From assembly GCA_028554755.1 (NCBI GenBank), contig JAPTOF010000001.1:38583501-38647500 (forward strand): DNA of 64,000 nt. Reading direction: 5' to 3'. Positions 1 through 10,900 of the stretch are shown one piece after another. The notes below the pieces were generated by a model. That model was not told the DNA's origin, searched no databases, and saw only the letters and a program-made list of their open reading frames with translations. A program made the position numbers and the translations under genes. Source of the stretch: Cordia subcordata. Its lineage: Eukaryota > Streptophyta > Magnoliopsida > Boraginales > Cordiaceae. Within the stretch, counting starts at the first letter, position 1. Each line of letters starts with the position of its first letter.

Positions 1-265
1 TTAGTTATTTTGAGGGTAATATTAGAATTTTAAAATTGTGGAGTAATATTTTTGAAAAAAAAAAGAAAAAAATAATTTTTGATATGGTGTAAAAATAAAT
101 TTTCAAAAAGCTCTAATTTGGAGTTTTTTATTTTTAAGTTTTTTTTTTTAAGTTTTGGTTTTTTATGTAAAAGCACTTTTAAAAATCTGTCTAACAAGTA
201 GGCTTCAATTTTTAAATTCATAAAAAGCACTTTTAAGTATTTAAAAATTGGGTCAAACAAACTTT
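1..265. repeat. Truncated MITE-like repeat at window edge
   Basis: AT-rich stretch whose first ~45 bases, read on the minus strand, match 4640-4690 of the MITE at 4426-4817, including a shared stretch around 'aatattaccctcaaaata'. It ends near a 'gtcaaacaaac' terminus. Probably another copy of that element in opposite orientation, cut by the window start. No coding potential seen. Confidence 0.4.
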
Positions 266-1006
266 AAATTATAAAGCGCACTATTGAAAAATTTTAAAAT
301 AATCTAATAAATGAATTAGCGGTCGTTTGACCAATTGGTTCGGATACTTGATTGTTCATTTGTTTGTTCCCCCTCGTCCTTTAAGCTTTGGTAGATAAAT
401 GACACCCAACGCAGAGACTCTCCCTAGTTATGGGTTCATCGTTGTAGAGTACAAGATAGATTATAATGTGCTCGTTGTTATAAAGTAAAAGAAAAGACTG
501 TTTAATTAATCTAAGAGAATCGTATACAAAATCATCACAAATGACAAAAGAATTATTTCAAAAATTGTGCATCGAACACTCTTTTAATTGTAAGGATTTA
601 ATTTTCGTGGGGAACTTGGTAACATAAAACATATAGTCAATAAAGGTGGGGCTTTCTATCTCGCCTTCTCATCTGTTTCTCTTTTTCAAATTTGATTTTC
701 TTTTTTGCCTCCCACATTTAAATTCTTTCTTAATTAAGGTTTTATTCTAATATCCTAACACTAAATTTAAACCGTTTATTTTACTCAAAAATTAAAAATT
801 TTACTATTTCTCCCATAATTTAAAATTTAAAAAACGAGATGATTGGTTGAGATTTGTTGTTACAATGTTAAAACAAGTATTTTAGTTAGAAGAGCAACCG
901 GCTTACTCCTCTGGCTAGTGTGATCTTCCGGGGTGCTCTGGCCTTGGCCACTTCTTTTTGTTTTGGTTTTCTTTATTGGTCTTTTATTTTTTCATTGAAA
1001 AGAATC
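266..1006. other. AT-rich intergenic, nothing recognised
   Basis: No open frame of note, RNA gene or clear repeat was recognised. The last few bases, 'gaatc' at 1002-1006, directly precede the LTR and are the place where a target-site duplication would lie. Confidence 0.5.
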
Positions 1007-1338
1007 TGTTGAATGTGGTTCGTATTCTTGGGCAACAAGAATAGCAGATTTCCTTGTTAGCATATTACCTTATTCGCTTGTTACCTTTTGTAGCACATAA
1101 TTAATTAGTTGCCTTTTCTGCTTAATAGGTGTAGGAAACCTTTGCACTATAAATATGTGGCAATACTCATTATGTTATGTGTGAGAGAGAAACCAAAGTG
1201 AGAGCCTTGTAGCATTCGTGATCAATAATAGAATTATTCTCTGTTGCCCGTGGACGTAGGCTTTAAAGCTGAACCACGTAATTCTCTTGTGTCCATTTTC
1301 TTCTCGTATTCTTCGTGTTTGCATGTTTTTCCTCAACA
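1007..1338 (+). mobile_element. Ty1-copia-type LTR (332 bp)
   Basis: Starts TGTTGA and ends TCAACA, a perfect 6-bp inverted terminus of the TG...CA type. It contains a TATAAATA box at 1148-1155 and a downstream R/U5-like segment with 'cgtggacgtaggc' and 'gaaccacgtaa', typical of plant copia LTRs. A tRNA-Met-type primer binding site follows three bases later, so this is the 5' LTR of a plus-strand element. No second LTR was found in the window, so the element is truncated or deleted. Confidence 0.8.
1148..1155 (+). promoter_or_regulatory. TATA box of the copia LTR
   Basis: TATAAATA in the middle of the LTR, about 190 bp before its 3' end, where the U3 promoter of a copia LTR is expected. Confidence 0.55.
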
Positions 1339-1975
1339 AACTGGTATCAGAGCTTAAGTATTAATCCGCTGCTTGAGAGAAAAAAAGAAAAAATCAAAAC
1401 TCACAGTGAAACCAAAATTTCTCAAAACCAAACGGTGCCTAATCAAACAAAGGTCTTTGTTCGGCGAAGAGTGCTTTGGTGCTGTCTACGTTGAGCGTTG
1501 CTGGCTGGAGCGTTGTATTTGGTGCAAGTTATTTAGCTCTTTGGGGCTATTTTAATCCCCGATTGGAGACTTCCCTCTTGTTTTGAATTTTCTTTACCTC
1601 TTTGAACTATTTTAGATCTTGTTTGAAGTTTTTTTCTTTTTTTTGAAATTTTATTTACCTCCTATCTTCCAGCGTTGGTTGTGTGATTGAATATATCTAT
1701 TATTGCGCCAACTGTACGGCCGATTGAATTGTTCACACGATTAAATAAGTTATCTTCTCTTTGTTGGGATTTATAATAATATATTGACTTCTCTTGACTG
1801 TATATTTTTGTTGACATTATTATAAATTTCAAGTTTTTCTTGGACCAAAAGTAAACGTAGGGGCTTTGACGTGGCGATTGAAGTCGAAGTGAGCTTACAA
1901 TTGAATTAGTGGCTCGTGTGCTTCCGAGTCACTTCTTTTCTTTCTTTAATCTATACACAAAAAAGGGGGAGAAAA
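1339..1975 (+). mobile_element. Copia internal remnant: PBS, leader, PPT-like tract
   Basis: The primer binding site TGGTATCAGAGC is at 1342-1353, complementary to the 3' end of initiator tRNA-Met as in most plant copia elements. About 600 bp of non-coding leader follow with no gag or pol. A purine tract (A-run then GGGGGAG, about 1957-1972) resembles a polypurine tract, but no 3' LTR follows; A/G-rich low-complexity sequence does. It is best read as a non-autonomous or internally deleted element that has lost its 3' LTR. The bHLH gene ends about 100 bp further on, on the opposite strand. Confidence 0.55.
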
Positions 1976-2070
1976 AAAAAAGAAAAAAGAAAAAAGACAA
2001 AAGAAAAAAGAACAAATGTCATGGTTAGTGGGCCATAATTAAACATTTTTAATGTGGGCCCACCGCTTAA

Positions 2071-3525
2071 CTACGGAAACCTCGCTAATTCTGAGAAAGG
2101 ACCACGGAGCTTCCTCTCAACTTCCCATAGCGTCCAATTCACTGCGCTTTCCACCTCTGCTGCTCCAATCTATATACAATTAATTGTGCACACATATATA
2201 TTATCAGTCCCTTTCTTTTTTAAACATCTCCTCACGTTATTGACCAAAAAAAGAGCACCAATTTTGCACGTTTGATTTGGAACATGTATTTTTCATTTGA
2301 TAGTGTAAAGAGAATGTGACTTTTCTACATGGGATCAAAAGTATTAACTCATGAATTTTTGAATGGCCAAAATTGTACTCTTTTTTTTTTTTTTCTCTAA
2401 ATAAGTCTGTATTATCTTGAAACTGTACATTTTATCACGTTCTATAGAACAACAACGTCTAACGAGTAACTTTAACAAAACACGTATAAGAGAGCGAGAC
2501 GATACCTTGGTTTCGATTTCAAGTTGTGCAGAAAATTCTTGCTGAGAAAAACTCGAATGCATGAGTGTGGTCGTAGAACCAGTGCTTCTCAGGCATTTGA
2601 GGACCTCCAAGAATGATTCAACCCCAGAAGCAGGATTAGCCACCTTTACATTGATTTTAGCTTTCTCTACATCTTTACTTTCAGTGGCAGCGAAAAGCAT
2701 CTCAAGCTCATACTTTCTACCCTTCAACTCTTCCTTACGCCTCTGCAACTCTTGGATCTTCATGGTTGCCGTTTGTATTATTGAATTCTTATCACTCTGT
2801 CATCACAATATCACAATAATCACTAAGATGCAAACTGAAGTCCAATATCAAGAATGAGCATGAAGTAATGGCTCCATCGCGGAGGAATGTATTTCAAACA
2901 CCACGCTCACGTGTGGTTTGCAAATATAATAAGAATAAGATTAAGCTCAAACGGACTAATCTGGGAATCCCATGAAAACTAAGAGCTCACACGAGCAAAA
3001 CTAGAGAAGGGTCACACATGGACGACACAAGAAATTGGGCCAAAACCCAATTCTAGTATCACGTTAAGAATGTATTTCAACACAACTGCACTCGTCTGGA
3101 CAATAAAGAAAGTAAACAAAGGCAAAACGGAAAAAGAAGAAAAAAAGGAAAGGAAATTACCAATAGATAAATGCACTAACCTTAGTACCAAGGGGCAATA
3201 ATTTATGCAGAGCTGAATAGTTTTGCTTTTGCTTCTCCCTCCTCATCCTCTCATTCATCATGTGCTTATACCCTCTTTCTTTCTCTGTACCAACATTTGC
3301 ATCAACGGGTCTCCAACTCTTCTTCAAGAATTCTACCATCCTTTTATTAACGTTTTGGGTTTCCCAATTATCACCATTAATACAACTTTCTGCTTCAAAA
3401 CCTTCAGGTGTAAATCTAGTAAATGCACTAGAATAATTCACTGGAAGATTAGCCTGATGATCATCAAACCACATCATGTAGCCTTCTGATGAAGGGTCGT
3501 ACTCATAGAAATATTGATCATCCAT
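2071..3525 (-). CDS. BHLH92: bHLH transcription factor, bHLH92-like (three exons)
   Basis: Exons on the minus strand: 3525-3181, 2796-2506 and 2169-2071, all with GT...AG introns in phase 0, giving about 244 residues; bHLH92 proteins are of similar size. The basic helix-loop-helix domain starts near residue 84. Its basic region carries H88, E92 and R96, the His-Glu-Arg set expected to bind E-box/G-box DNA. Helix 1 ends in LLPLGTK at the end of exon 1, and exon 2 opens with SDKNSIIQ (loop and helix 2), followed by a charged coiled-coil-like stretch. Exon 3 is short (IGAAEVESAVNWTLWEVERK) and ends in a stop at 2071-2073; it resembles the C-terminal ACT-like end of the family. Expected to act in the nucleus as a dimer; the target genes cannot be read from sequence. 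The subfamily call rests on overall resemblance. Confidence 0.82.
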
Positions 3526-4425
3526 GGCTATTTGCTTCTTCTACACTTGGAAAGTTTTTGCATTCCGGGGTTTATATATAACAGTCATTTGGAAAAAACA
3601 ATGTGTATAAAAAAAGCGTGGAATGCACAATTAACATGTGGTCAAACTGGGAGTCTTGGTCCAAGAAAGGTTCGTTGTTACTAAATAAAAGGTCAAACTG
3701 GTAAGGATATGCGGTATAATTGGTTTTACTTATCTCAGTACTCGGTTTATTGTCGTGTGGGTAGGTTACATACAAGTCTTTGGACAACTTTTCGCCGTAG
3801 TGAGTAGCCTATCAAATGGACCCCAGTAGGCCCTTTTTTGGATGGTAAATGATTTATTAAAATTTCTTATTTTGAATTTTTTGACAATTAAATTTGATAA
3901 ATAAATATTCTATTTTTAAAATTTGTGACGCTATTAATTCTTAGATAAAAAATGAAAAAATTAATAATTTGAACATACGACAGACACGTGAATTAGCGAA
4001 TCGGGGACATACAGTTGAATCAGGTAGATTTGAAATAGAAAGAATTATATGTGTTGACTTTTTTGACGTGTTCAAATTATATATATATGTAACCACATCA
4101 CAAATTGCAAAATAGATTTGTTGATGATTGTAAGGGCCTGATTTGTTGTGTTTTAAAAATAAAAAACTTCATTGTTAAAACAAAAGTAATTTCAAACAAA
4201 TGGACACATTAACCTTATAAATATCATGATACAATAATGTGTTTTAATGTATATGTCAAATCAATTAAGAAACAAAAAAGTATTTATTATAAAAATAAAT
4301 TTTATAATTAAGATATTTAATTACAATAAGTTCCGAGTATTCCAATTAGCTCATATGGGTGGACCCCATTTTAACTGGTTTTCGTGATGTCATCGTATTT
4401 AAAAAGGCTTTAGCTTATAAGCTCA
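3526..4425. other. Upstream region of the bHLH gene
   Basis: Presumed promoter and intergenic DNA of the minus-strand bHLH gene. The motif 'tatatata' around 3564-3572 (minus strand TATA-like) lies about 40 bp upstream of the start codon, so it may be a core promoter element if the 5' UTR is very short. Otherwise AT-rich with no gene recognised. Confidence 0.35.
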
Positions 4426-4817
4426 GAGTCTGTTTGGCCCAGCTTTTGGAGGCTCAAAAGTGCTCTATGTGAGTCTAAAAGTTAAAATTGACCTGTTTGG
4501 CTCATTTTGAAAAGAGCTTTTAAATAAAAGCTGAAACTGAAAAACCAAAAGTTCCAAATTGAAGCTTTTCGAAAAAGGCTTTTAAAAAGCTGTTGTTATG
4601 TCATGTCAAAAATTGTTTATCTTCATTTTTTCTCAAAAATACTATTTTATATTTTAAAAAGTCTAATATTACCCTCAAAATAACTGAAAGCTTAATTTCT
4701 AAAATACCAGGTCAAACAATCAACTGCTTTTATTCAACAGCACTTCTACCCAAAGCTCTACTGCTAAAAGTTCTACAATTCAATAGCTGAAGTCACACAG
4801 CTAGGCCAAACAGAGCA
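4426..4817. mobile_element. MITE with GTCTGTTTGGCC-type ends
   Basis: Left end GAGTCTGTTTGGCC and right end, reverse complemented, TGCTCTGTTTGGCC match at 12 of 14 positions. The flanks are TCA (4423-4425) and TTA (4818-4820), an imperfect 3-bp duplication of the Tourist (PIF/Harbinger) kind. The interior is AT-rich and non-coding. A related sequence in reverse orientation starts the window. Confidence 0.55.
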
Positions 4818-5624
4818 TTAATCTTGCCCAAAAGAGAAAAATAGTCTTAATTAAGGGCATGCTCAATTCTATGGTTAATATGTCCAGTACTGTGGAAAAT
4901 CTGCGCACTAGGTTATACGATGCCTTAATTGTCTTAATCTCAAATTTACTGGTTTAAAATTGATAGCTCGAATTTTTATTTGCACCTATAATTTGAATTG
5001 AGTTTTTTTAATGAAAAAAATATCATTTTTTTTAAATATATTTTTTGCAATAAGTATTTGAATTAAAATTTCAGAAAAACTAAAACTCTAAAATAAGCTC
5101 AATTTTAGCTTTTTCTAAAAGTTAAATTTTTAACTTCTCAAAACTTTAAAAATCTTCGAAAAACTAGTTTTTTAAAAAGGACAATTCAAACAAGCCTTTA
5201 ATCATTGACAACCAATGTAAAATGTTACAATCATCTCTTAATTGAGGACCTGACACTCTCCATAGGGGTGTAGATGCTTGGGAGTAACCAAATAGTTAAA
5301 GATTCTGGACTTGAATGGATTTAAGAGGTGGCTCTCATGCTTTTCCCATAAAATTGTTTGTTCGGCACAACAATTAGCTACCATATCAAGCATTTTGGAG
5401 TTGATTTCACTACTTTCTTGCATAAAATTTCAATTGGTGATCACCACTTTACATAACACACGTTAAATTTAGAGTTTCAAATATAAGCAAGACTAACGTT
5501 ATCATATTATTTAAACCAAATAATACTAACCCGAATTATTGCTTAAACCGATAGTATTCTTTTATAAACTATTCACCTACTATATATGACATCATATTAT
5601 TTATATCTCCTGGCCATGTGTTAA
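4818..5624. other. AT-rich intergenic
   Basis: AT-rich DNA with no gene recognised. The sequence around 5040-5190 contains A/T-rich 'aaacttt' motifs like those inside the nearby MITEs, possibly an eroded element. Confidence 0.4.
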
Positions 5625-5633
5625 TTAAATATT

Positions 5634-6436
5634 GAATAAATGGCACATTACCCCCTTTTATAGTGTGTTTGGAATAATCTTATTTTAAGATACTTATTCT
5701 ATTGAAATTTAGAGATATCTTATAAGATTTAAGATATCTTATCACATGTACCATGCATTCTATAGTTGTAAAAAATAAGATAGGATAGATTACTTATTTC
5801 TTATAAGATAAAAAGTATGGTTTTGCTTTGAATTTTCATAGGATGTATGATAAGATTTTTTAAATCTTATAAGATGTACCCTCATTTCAAAAAGATAAGT
5901 ATATTTTAAACCAGAGCATTAGTCTGGCATAAGTGCACAATACCTCTCTAAAGTCTCAAAACTATCTGATTACCCCTCGAACTTTTTAAACGTCTGCTCA
6001 GTACCCCTCGCCGTCTGTTTTTGGTTAGTTTTGACGGAAATTGAATTCTACGCACATGTGTAGTGTTTTTCATTGTATAATATATATAAAAATTAAATAT
6101 TTTGGACCATTTAAACCCTTACACTTTTTATAAAAACGCTTAACTCATTTACTCTCTGAAAAATCAAGGGAGTATTTTTGATACTTCATGGGGGTGTTGT
6201 GCACTTATACCAGACTACAGGGGGATAATATGCCATTTACTCTATATATTATGCAATGAAAAACGCAACACACGCGTGTAGACTCCAACTTCCGTCAAAA
6301 CTAACCAAAAATAGACGGAGGAGGGGGGGTAATTTGCACACGTTTAAGAAGTTTGATGGGATAATTAAATAATTTTGAAATTTCAGGGGGTATTGTGCAT
6401 TTATGTCAAACTACAGGGGTAATATGCCATTTGCTC
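5634..6436. mobile_element. MULE-type MITE with perfect 9-bp TSD
   Basis: Ends GAATAAATGGCACATTACCC and, reverse complemented, GAGCAAATGGCATATTACCC. They are flanked by a perfect 9-bp duplication TTAAATATT at 5625-5633 and 6437-6445, the length typical of Mutator-like elements. The arms remain inverted-repeat for about 180 bp each, through 'taagtgcacaatac' and 'ggttagttttgacgga' on both sides. The left arm is interrupted by the Tourist-like MITE at 5661-5918. A second terminus-like sequence occurs inside at about 6206-6243, suggesting another nested or rearranged copy. No coding capacity. Confidence 0.82.
5661..5918. mobile_element. Tourist-like MITE nested in the MULE MITE
   Basis: Inserted with a TTA duplication (5658-5660 and 5919-5921). 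The left end TAGTGTGTTTGG and the right end read inward as TGCTCTGG are related. Removing it joins 'accccctttta' to 'gtctggcataagtgc', which restores the arm seen at the other end of the host element; this supports the boundaries. Internally it is rich in 'cttataagat' motifs, as in the copy at 24194-24590. Confidence 0.7.
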
Positions 6437-6445
6437 TTAAATATT

Positions 6446-7211
6446 TAATACAGATGGGGTTCTGATGATTGAGATGAAAAGATTCCAATTCTAATATCAT
6501 GCTTTTATTCAACTTATCACAGTATCATAACATGAAAATTAAAAGGATACTGTTTTGGGATAATTTTTCAGGGATTCCAACGTGGCGGATTGGTGGCCAA
6601 AACGTAACGTAGACGTAACAAGTTAAGCTGGAAAAAAAAAAAGCCAAACCAGAGACCAGAGAATACGAGGCGCACATAGCATCTGACCAACTACCCCCAA
6701 CCCCCAAAATACCATGAGTTTGTAAGATGAACCATATGAGTTATTTAAATTTAAATTCTTTAAATTTCATCTATTTATTTTGAAAGATAAAAATATTGAA
6801 GTGCTTAAATTAGATTTTTGAAATAAATGAATAAAATTTAAAAAATCTAGATTTAATGGTTTATAATTCACCTAATTTTGAAAATAACAGAATGAGGAAT
6901 GAGGAAGTCCAAGTTCAAAGACCATCGGAAAACAAGTAGAAACACTATCATACTTCAAAAGTGGCAAGTGGCAACCGCCTAAAACGACTGCACGTGTAAC
7001 TTATTGGTGGAAGATCCCCTTTTTTGTACACGGGTAGGGTAGGGTAGGGGGACCCTCAGCTAAGCATAAAACTTAGCCGAAGCAGCATAAAGCTTCTGAG
7101 CTTGATTCTTGGTGACCAGAAAAACAAAAAGAGCCTGCAAGCCTTTCACCCAAAAAAAAAAAAAAAAAAAAGAACAAAAAAGAGCTTATAAGTGAAAGTT
7201 GATTGTGGTAA
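6446..7211. other. Intergenic, nothing recognised
   Basis: AT-rich DNA with a GGGTA microrepeat near 7034-7050 and a poly-A run at 7153-7171. No gene or RNA recognised. Confidence 0.4.
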
Positions 7212-7450
7212 GGGCTCATTTAGATTGACTTTTTTTAAAACACCTTGTTTTTAACAACTTTTTCAAAAGCTGAAAGCTTGGGCTTCTAAAAAAAGTTTTT
7301 AACAGTTTTACCTTTTTTTTTTTTCAAAATAAAGTCAAATAATTAATGTAAAAAGAATATATTTTTTTTAAAAGGGAAAAAGTGCTTTTTCAATGAAAAT
7401 AAAACTAAAATAACGGCTCTTATCTGTATTCCAATCAAAACAAATAACCC
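7212..7450. mobile_element. Tourist-like MITE, GGGCTCATTT family
   Basis: Begins GGGCTCATTTAGATTGAC after TAA and ends with the complement of GGGTTATTTGTTTTGATTGG before TAT, so the 3-bp duplication is imperfect. The first ~45 bases closely match the element at 46264-46491, which defines one family. Non-coding. Confidence 0.5.
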
Positions 7451-7962
7451 TATTCAAAAGTGTGTTCCTAGCTACTAAAAAGTCAAAAAGTTGTTTACAA
7501 GACCTTGTAAGCCTAAAAATTACTTAACTATAGCAGTTTTTCACCCTTGACACCAGCCCCTCCCCACAAAAGCAAAAAGAGAAGTGAAAACAGAATATTA
7601 AGGGGATCGAGCAAACATTGAATTGCCGTGAATTATCTTTCATCTGAAATATGGACAATACTGTAAAAATTCATCAACATACAAAAGGAAAGAAGAATGC
7701 AAAAAATTGTGCTTGTAGCCTGGACAAATTTTCCTATACCCTCGTCTAGAGCATGTTCCAAAATATTGTAATAATATGAAAGCTAGATAGAATGAATCAT
7801 TTAACTCTATACATGAAAGATGCAAATCGAAGGTCTGGGACTACTACTAGTAGTAGAGGGATGCCATCACAGAATAATTATATCTAACCTCTGGCTTCTG
7901 CCCGAGTTGTCTGCTTCATCTTCCTTCTGGGGTTTCACTAACGCTGTCGATGTCGAAATGTG

Positions 7963-10900
7963 TTATAACCGTTCCAGTTCCTCCGATTGGTCCTGGAAAG
8001 CACAAGGAAAATTTGTTTCTGCATGAATGCGATCAATTGTTCCATTGCTTCCATCTACGGCATCATTGTCACCTTGATAAACCCCAAGATGCGTGTCGTC
8101 ATCCCCTTCCTCCTGAAATGACAATTTAATGTAAAAAGGAAAACATTTAGAAATGAGATAACGCTGCTTCTACTGCAAAGGCTGGGGAAAATGGAGTACA
8201 GAAAGGATATCAACCTCGCTGTCTTCATCTTCAGTAGGATAAGCAGAGTCTAATTTATCATACAGCTTCTCATCACCATGGTCTTCTACAGCAGCCATTT
8301 GTTCCTGACATGGAGCAATGGAGCTCACGGGGTAAAATTTTACGAGGAAAAACGAAAAAGACAGCAAAGACAGAGAATACAAAAACTCATCATATTTCAC
8401 TGAGCCAAGTTGAAATAGAAAGATGCAAAATCAAATAAGAAGTCGTACAATTTCAGATCTGAGCTGGTTCACCCTTGTCTGCAAGGTTGAAATATGATTG
8501 AGGAGAGCCTGCTCAAAGAAACAATGGAAAATAAGACAAGGAGCTCATGTGACTTGGCAAGACTTAAAACACGCATAAATGAAGTATGATACAGTTATAA
8601 TTGAGTGCTACCACCTGGCAAGTCGGACATCCATCAATGCCATAAATGAAATCTGTGTATTGTTGTTTCTAGAAGTTTCTCAGGAATCTTAATTTTCATA
8701 GATCCAACAGTTGGCCCTAGTATCTTTCAGAAACTTTATAGAGGAAAATTTAGAAACTGTCCGTGAGTTACACCAATGAAAATAGAAGATCTAAACAATA
8801 CCTCTCGCCTTTGAAGCTCAATTGAACGTGCCAAAGCCTTTCTTTTTGTTAGAAGATTCCTTGGTCTCAGGGTGGAAGGCCGTTTATAGTCCTTACCCCG
8901 GAAGACTATAATGGCATAGCCCTTGGATACTTTGTCCACTGATACAAGAACACCTCCACTCTCTGCTTCAAGGGACAAGGCAATATTTTTCACCTGTTCA
9001 AAGTTCTTAGCCTTGACAACGATTTTTACCAATTCACGATATTTCCAGTGCAAGTGCATGTTCTCCACTGTACCACCAAAAACTCCACGCCTACCTGAAA
9101 CAAGAGTGTCTCACATCACAGCCTTGAGAGGAATGGGAGAAAATTTTTGTGTCTGAAAGATTTTTACCAAGAAGTAAGAAGGCTTTCATCCTCAAACCAA
9201 GCTTCCGAAACATAAACCTCTCCTCATCAGTTATGCTTTGTGGATCTGCCGGCTGATCAGCTGGATCCAGAGATTCCTCCACCTTTGCTAAAGCCCATTC
9301 AGCTTTCATAATCTTTCTTTCAGCCTGTCAGACATGTTTTCAGAAAACTGAAGCCCAAAGAAAGATTTGCACACTCCTCTCCTCAAGAAAATCTTGTGAT
9401 GTAATATTGTTTATCGTATATGAGAAGATAAGTGCACCAGAAGATTGTCCATGAATTTTTTTGTCATTGTTGTTGTTTTTCTTTTTCTTTTTCTTTTTCT
9501 TTTTTTTTTCTCCATTTCTTTAAAAAAATTCTTTTTTTTTTTTCCCTCTTCATTCTCACAGTCTATAAGCAGAAAACTCAAAGACCCAATTAATCCACTA
9601 AATGCTGGGTTTTGTGGAACTTACAAATGCTAGCTTCTTTTCAAGCTTCCTCACAAGGTTGGTGTGCCTCAAGATTTCTGCTTCTCTCATCACCTTTATC
9701 TTGTCACTCTCATCTAGCATTTTTCCCCATCTAGCATCTGCATCTAGAGTTTCTCCAAGTGTTCCAGCAGTAGTTCCTAATCTGTCAGTTGTTTCTACAC
9801 TTCTTTTTACCAATGAAGACGCTCTCAGTCGTGCTTGCTCTTCTTCATCCTGTAGGGCCTTTGCCAATCTCTCCTTTTCCAGCAATGCTTCGGCTACATC
9901 GGGTGATAAAAAATCCTTTCCCCTGAAAAAGACTAAGAAGTCCTTGTTTCTAGACAGCAGTATGCCCCCCGTTAATTTCTGCATTCCACAATCAAATTGT
10001 CAAGTAATATGCTAAAATATCTCTTAGTTTGAGGGAAAGCTGAATAAGTGGTTGCACAGAGCATCCCTATGGAGTAATCTCTCAAATATTATGAAACCTT
10101 CCATCATTAGTAATTCAAACTAGTCAACGGTCCAGAATATTGACAATATCCTTTCCCACAACTCACATGATGTTTTATAATATTGCTTTGTTTATCAGCA
10201 TACCATAAGTTTCATGCAAAACAAAATATGCATAATAATATCCCAGCTGGAAAAAAATCAGTAAAAGCTTAACAGTATCCCAGGTTTATTGTAGACAACC
10301 ATATGATGCAAAAGCAGTGAAAATGAATCTCTGACTGTGTGTAAAGAGACAATAAAACTAGGTCTAGTTACCAGTATTCATAGAGTTGTATAGATATGTT
10401 ATTTCAGTCTCTCTTTCACGATAAACAAATAACACCCTGTTCCAGAAAATCATGCATAAAGCTTTCTCAACAGAAAAAAGTTATTGGCTGACTGCTAAGA
10501 TCATGAAATTTCAAGACCAAGGAACAGTTTGCAATTGCTGACAATATGCCAGCTGAGTATTTTCTTTACCTTTATATCTTCAGCCATTCTCTCACTTGTA
10601 GTCAATTGGACACCACGTTTCAGTGCAATCTTTGCAACAGAACTCCTTTCCCATAACTTAATCATGGCTGCAGCCAGACCTTGGTGCTGCCTGCTTCTTC
10701 CTGGAGATGCAAATAATATAATATCAAACTAGCATCTTGATTGTTAAATGTCTACTACATTACAGAAAGTAGCATACCCAGTGCAAAATGTGGAGGTAGA
10801 ACTCTGGCCAGCCTTCGTAGAGCAGTTCCCTCCTTCATTCGGAGGGTGGATCTCACCCCATAAGGAAGCAGTCTAAATGGGGGTTGATAACCAGGAAGCA

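Noticed and set aside
2054..2275. Open frame on the plus strand
   Set aside because: It is the complement of bHLH exon 3 and its flank; the minus strand has a conserved exon with correct splice sites there.
7034..7050. GGGTA repeats considered as interstitial telomere sequence
   Set aside because: The plant telomere repeat is TTTAGGG; only three short GGGTA units are present.
9602..10015. Long plus-strand open frame
   Set aside because: It lies opposite CFM3 exon 4, whose minus-strand translation carries clear CRM-domain sequence.
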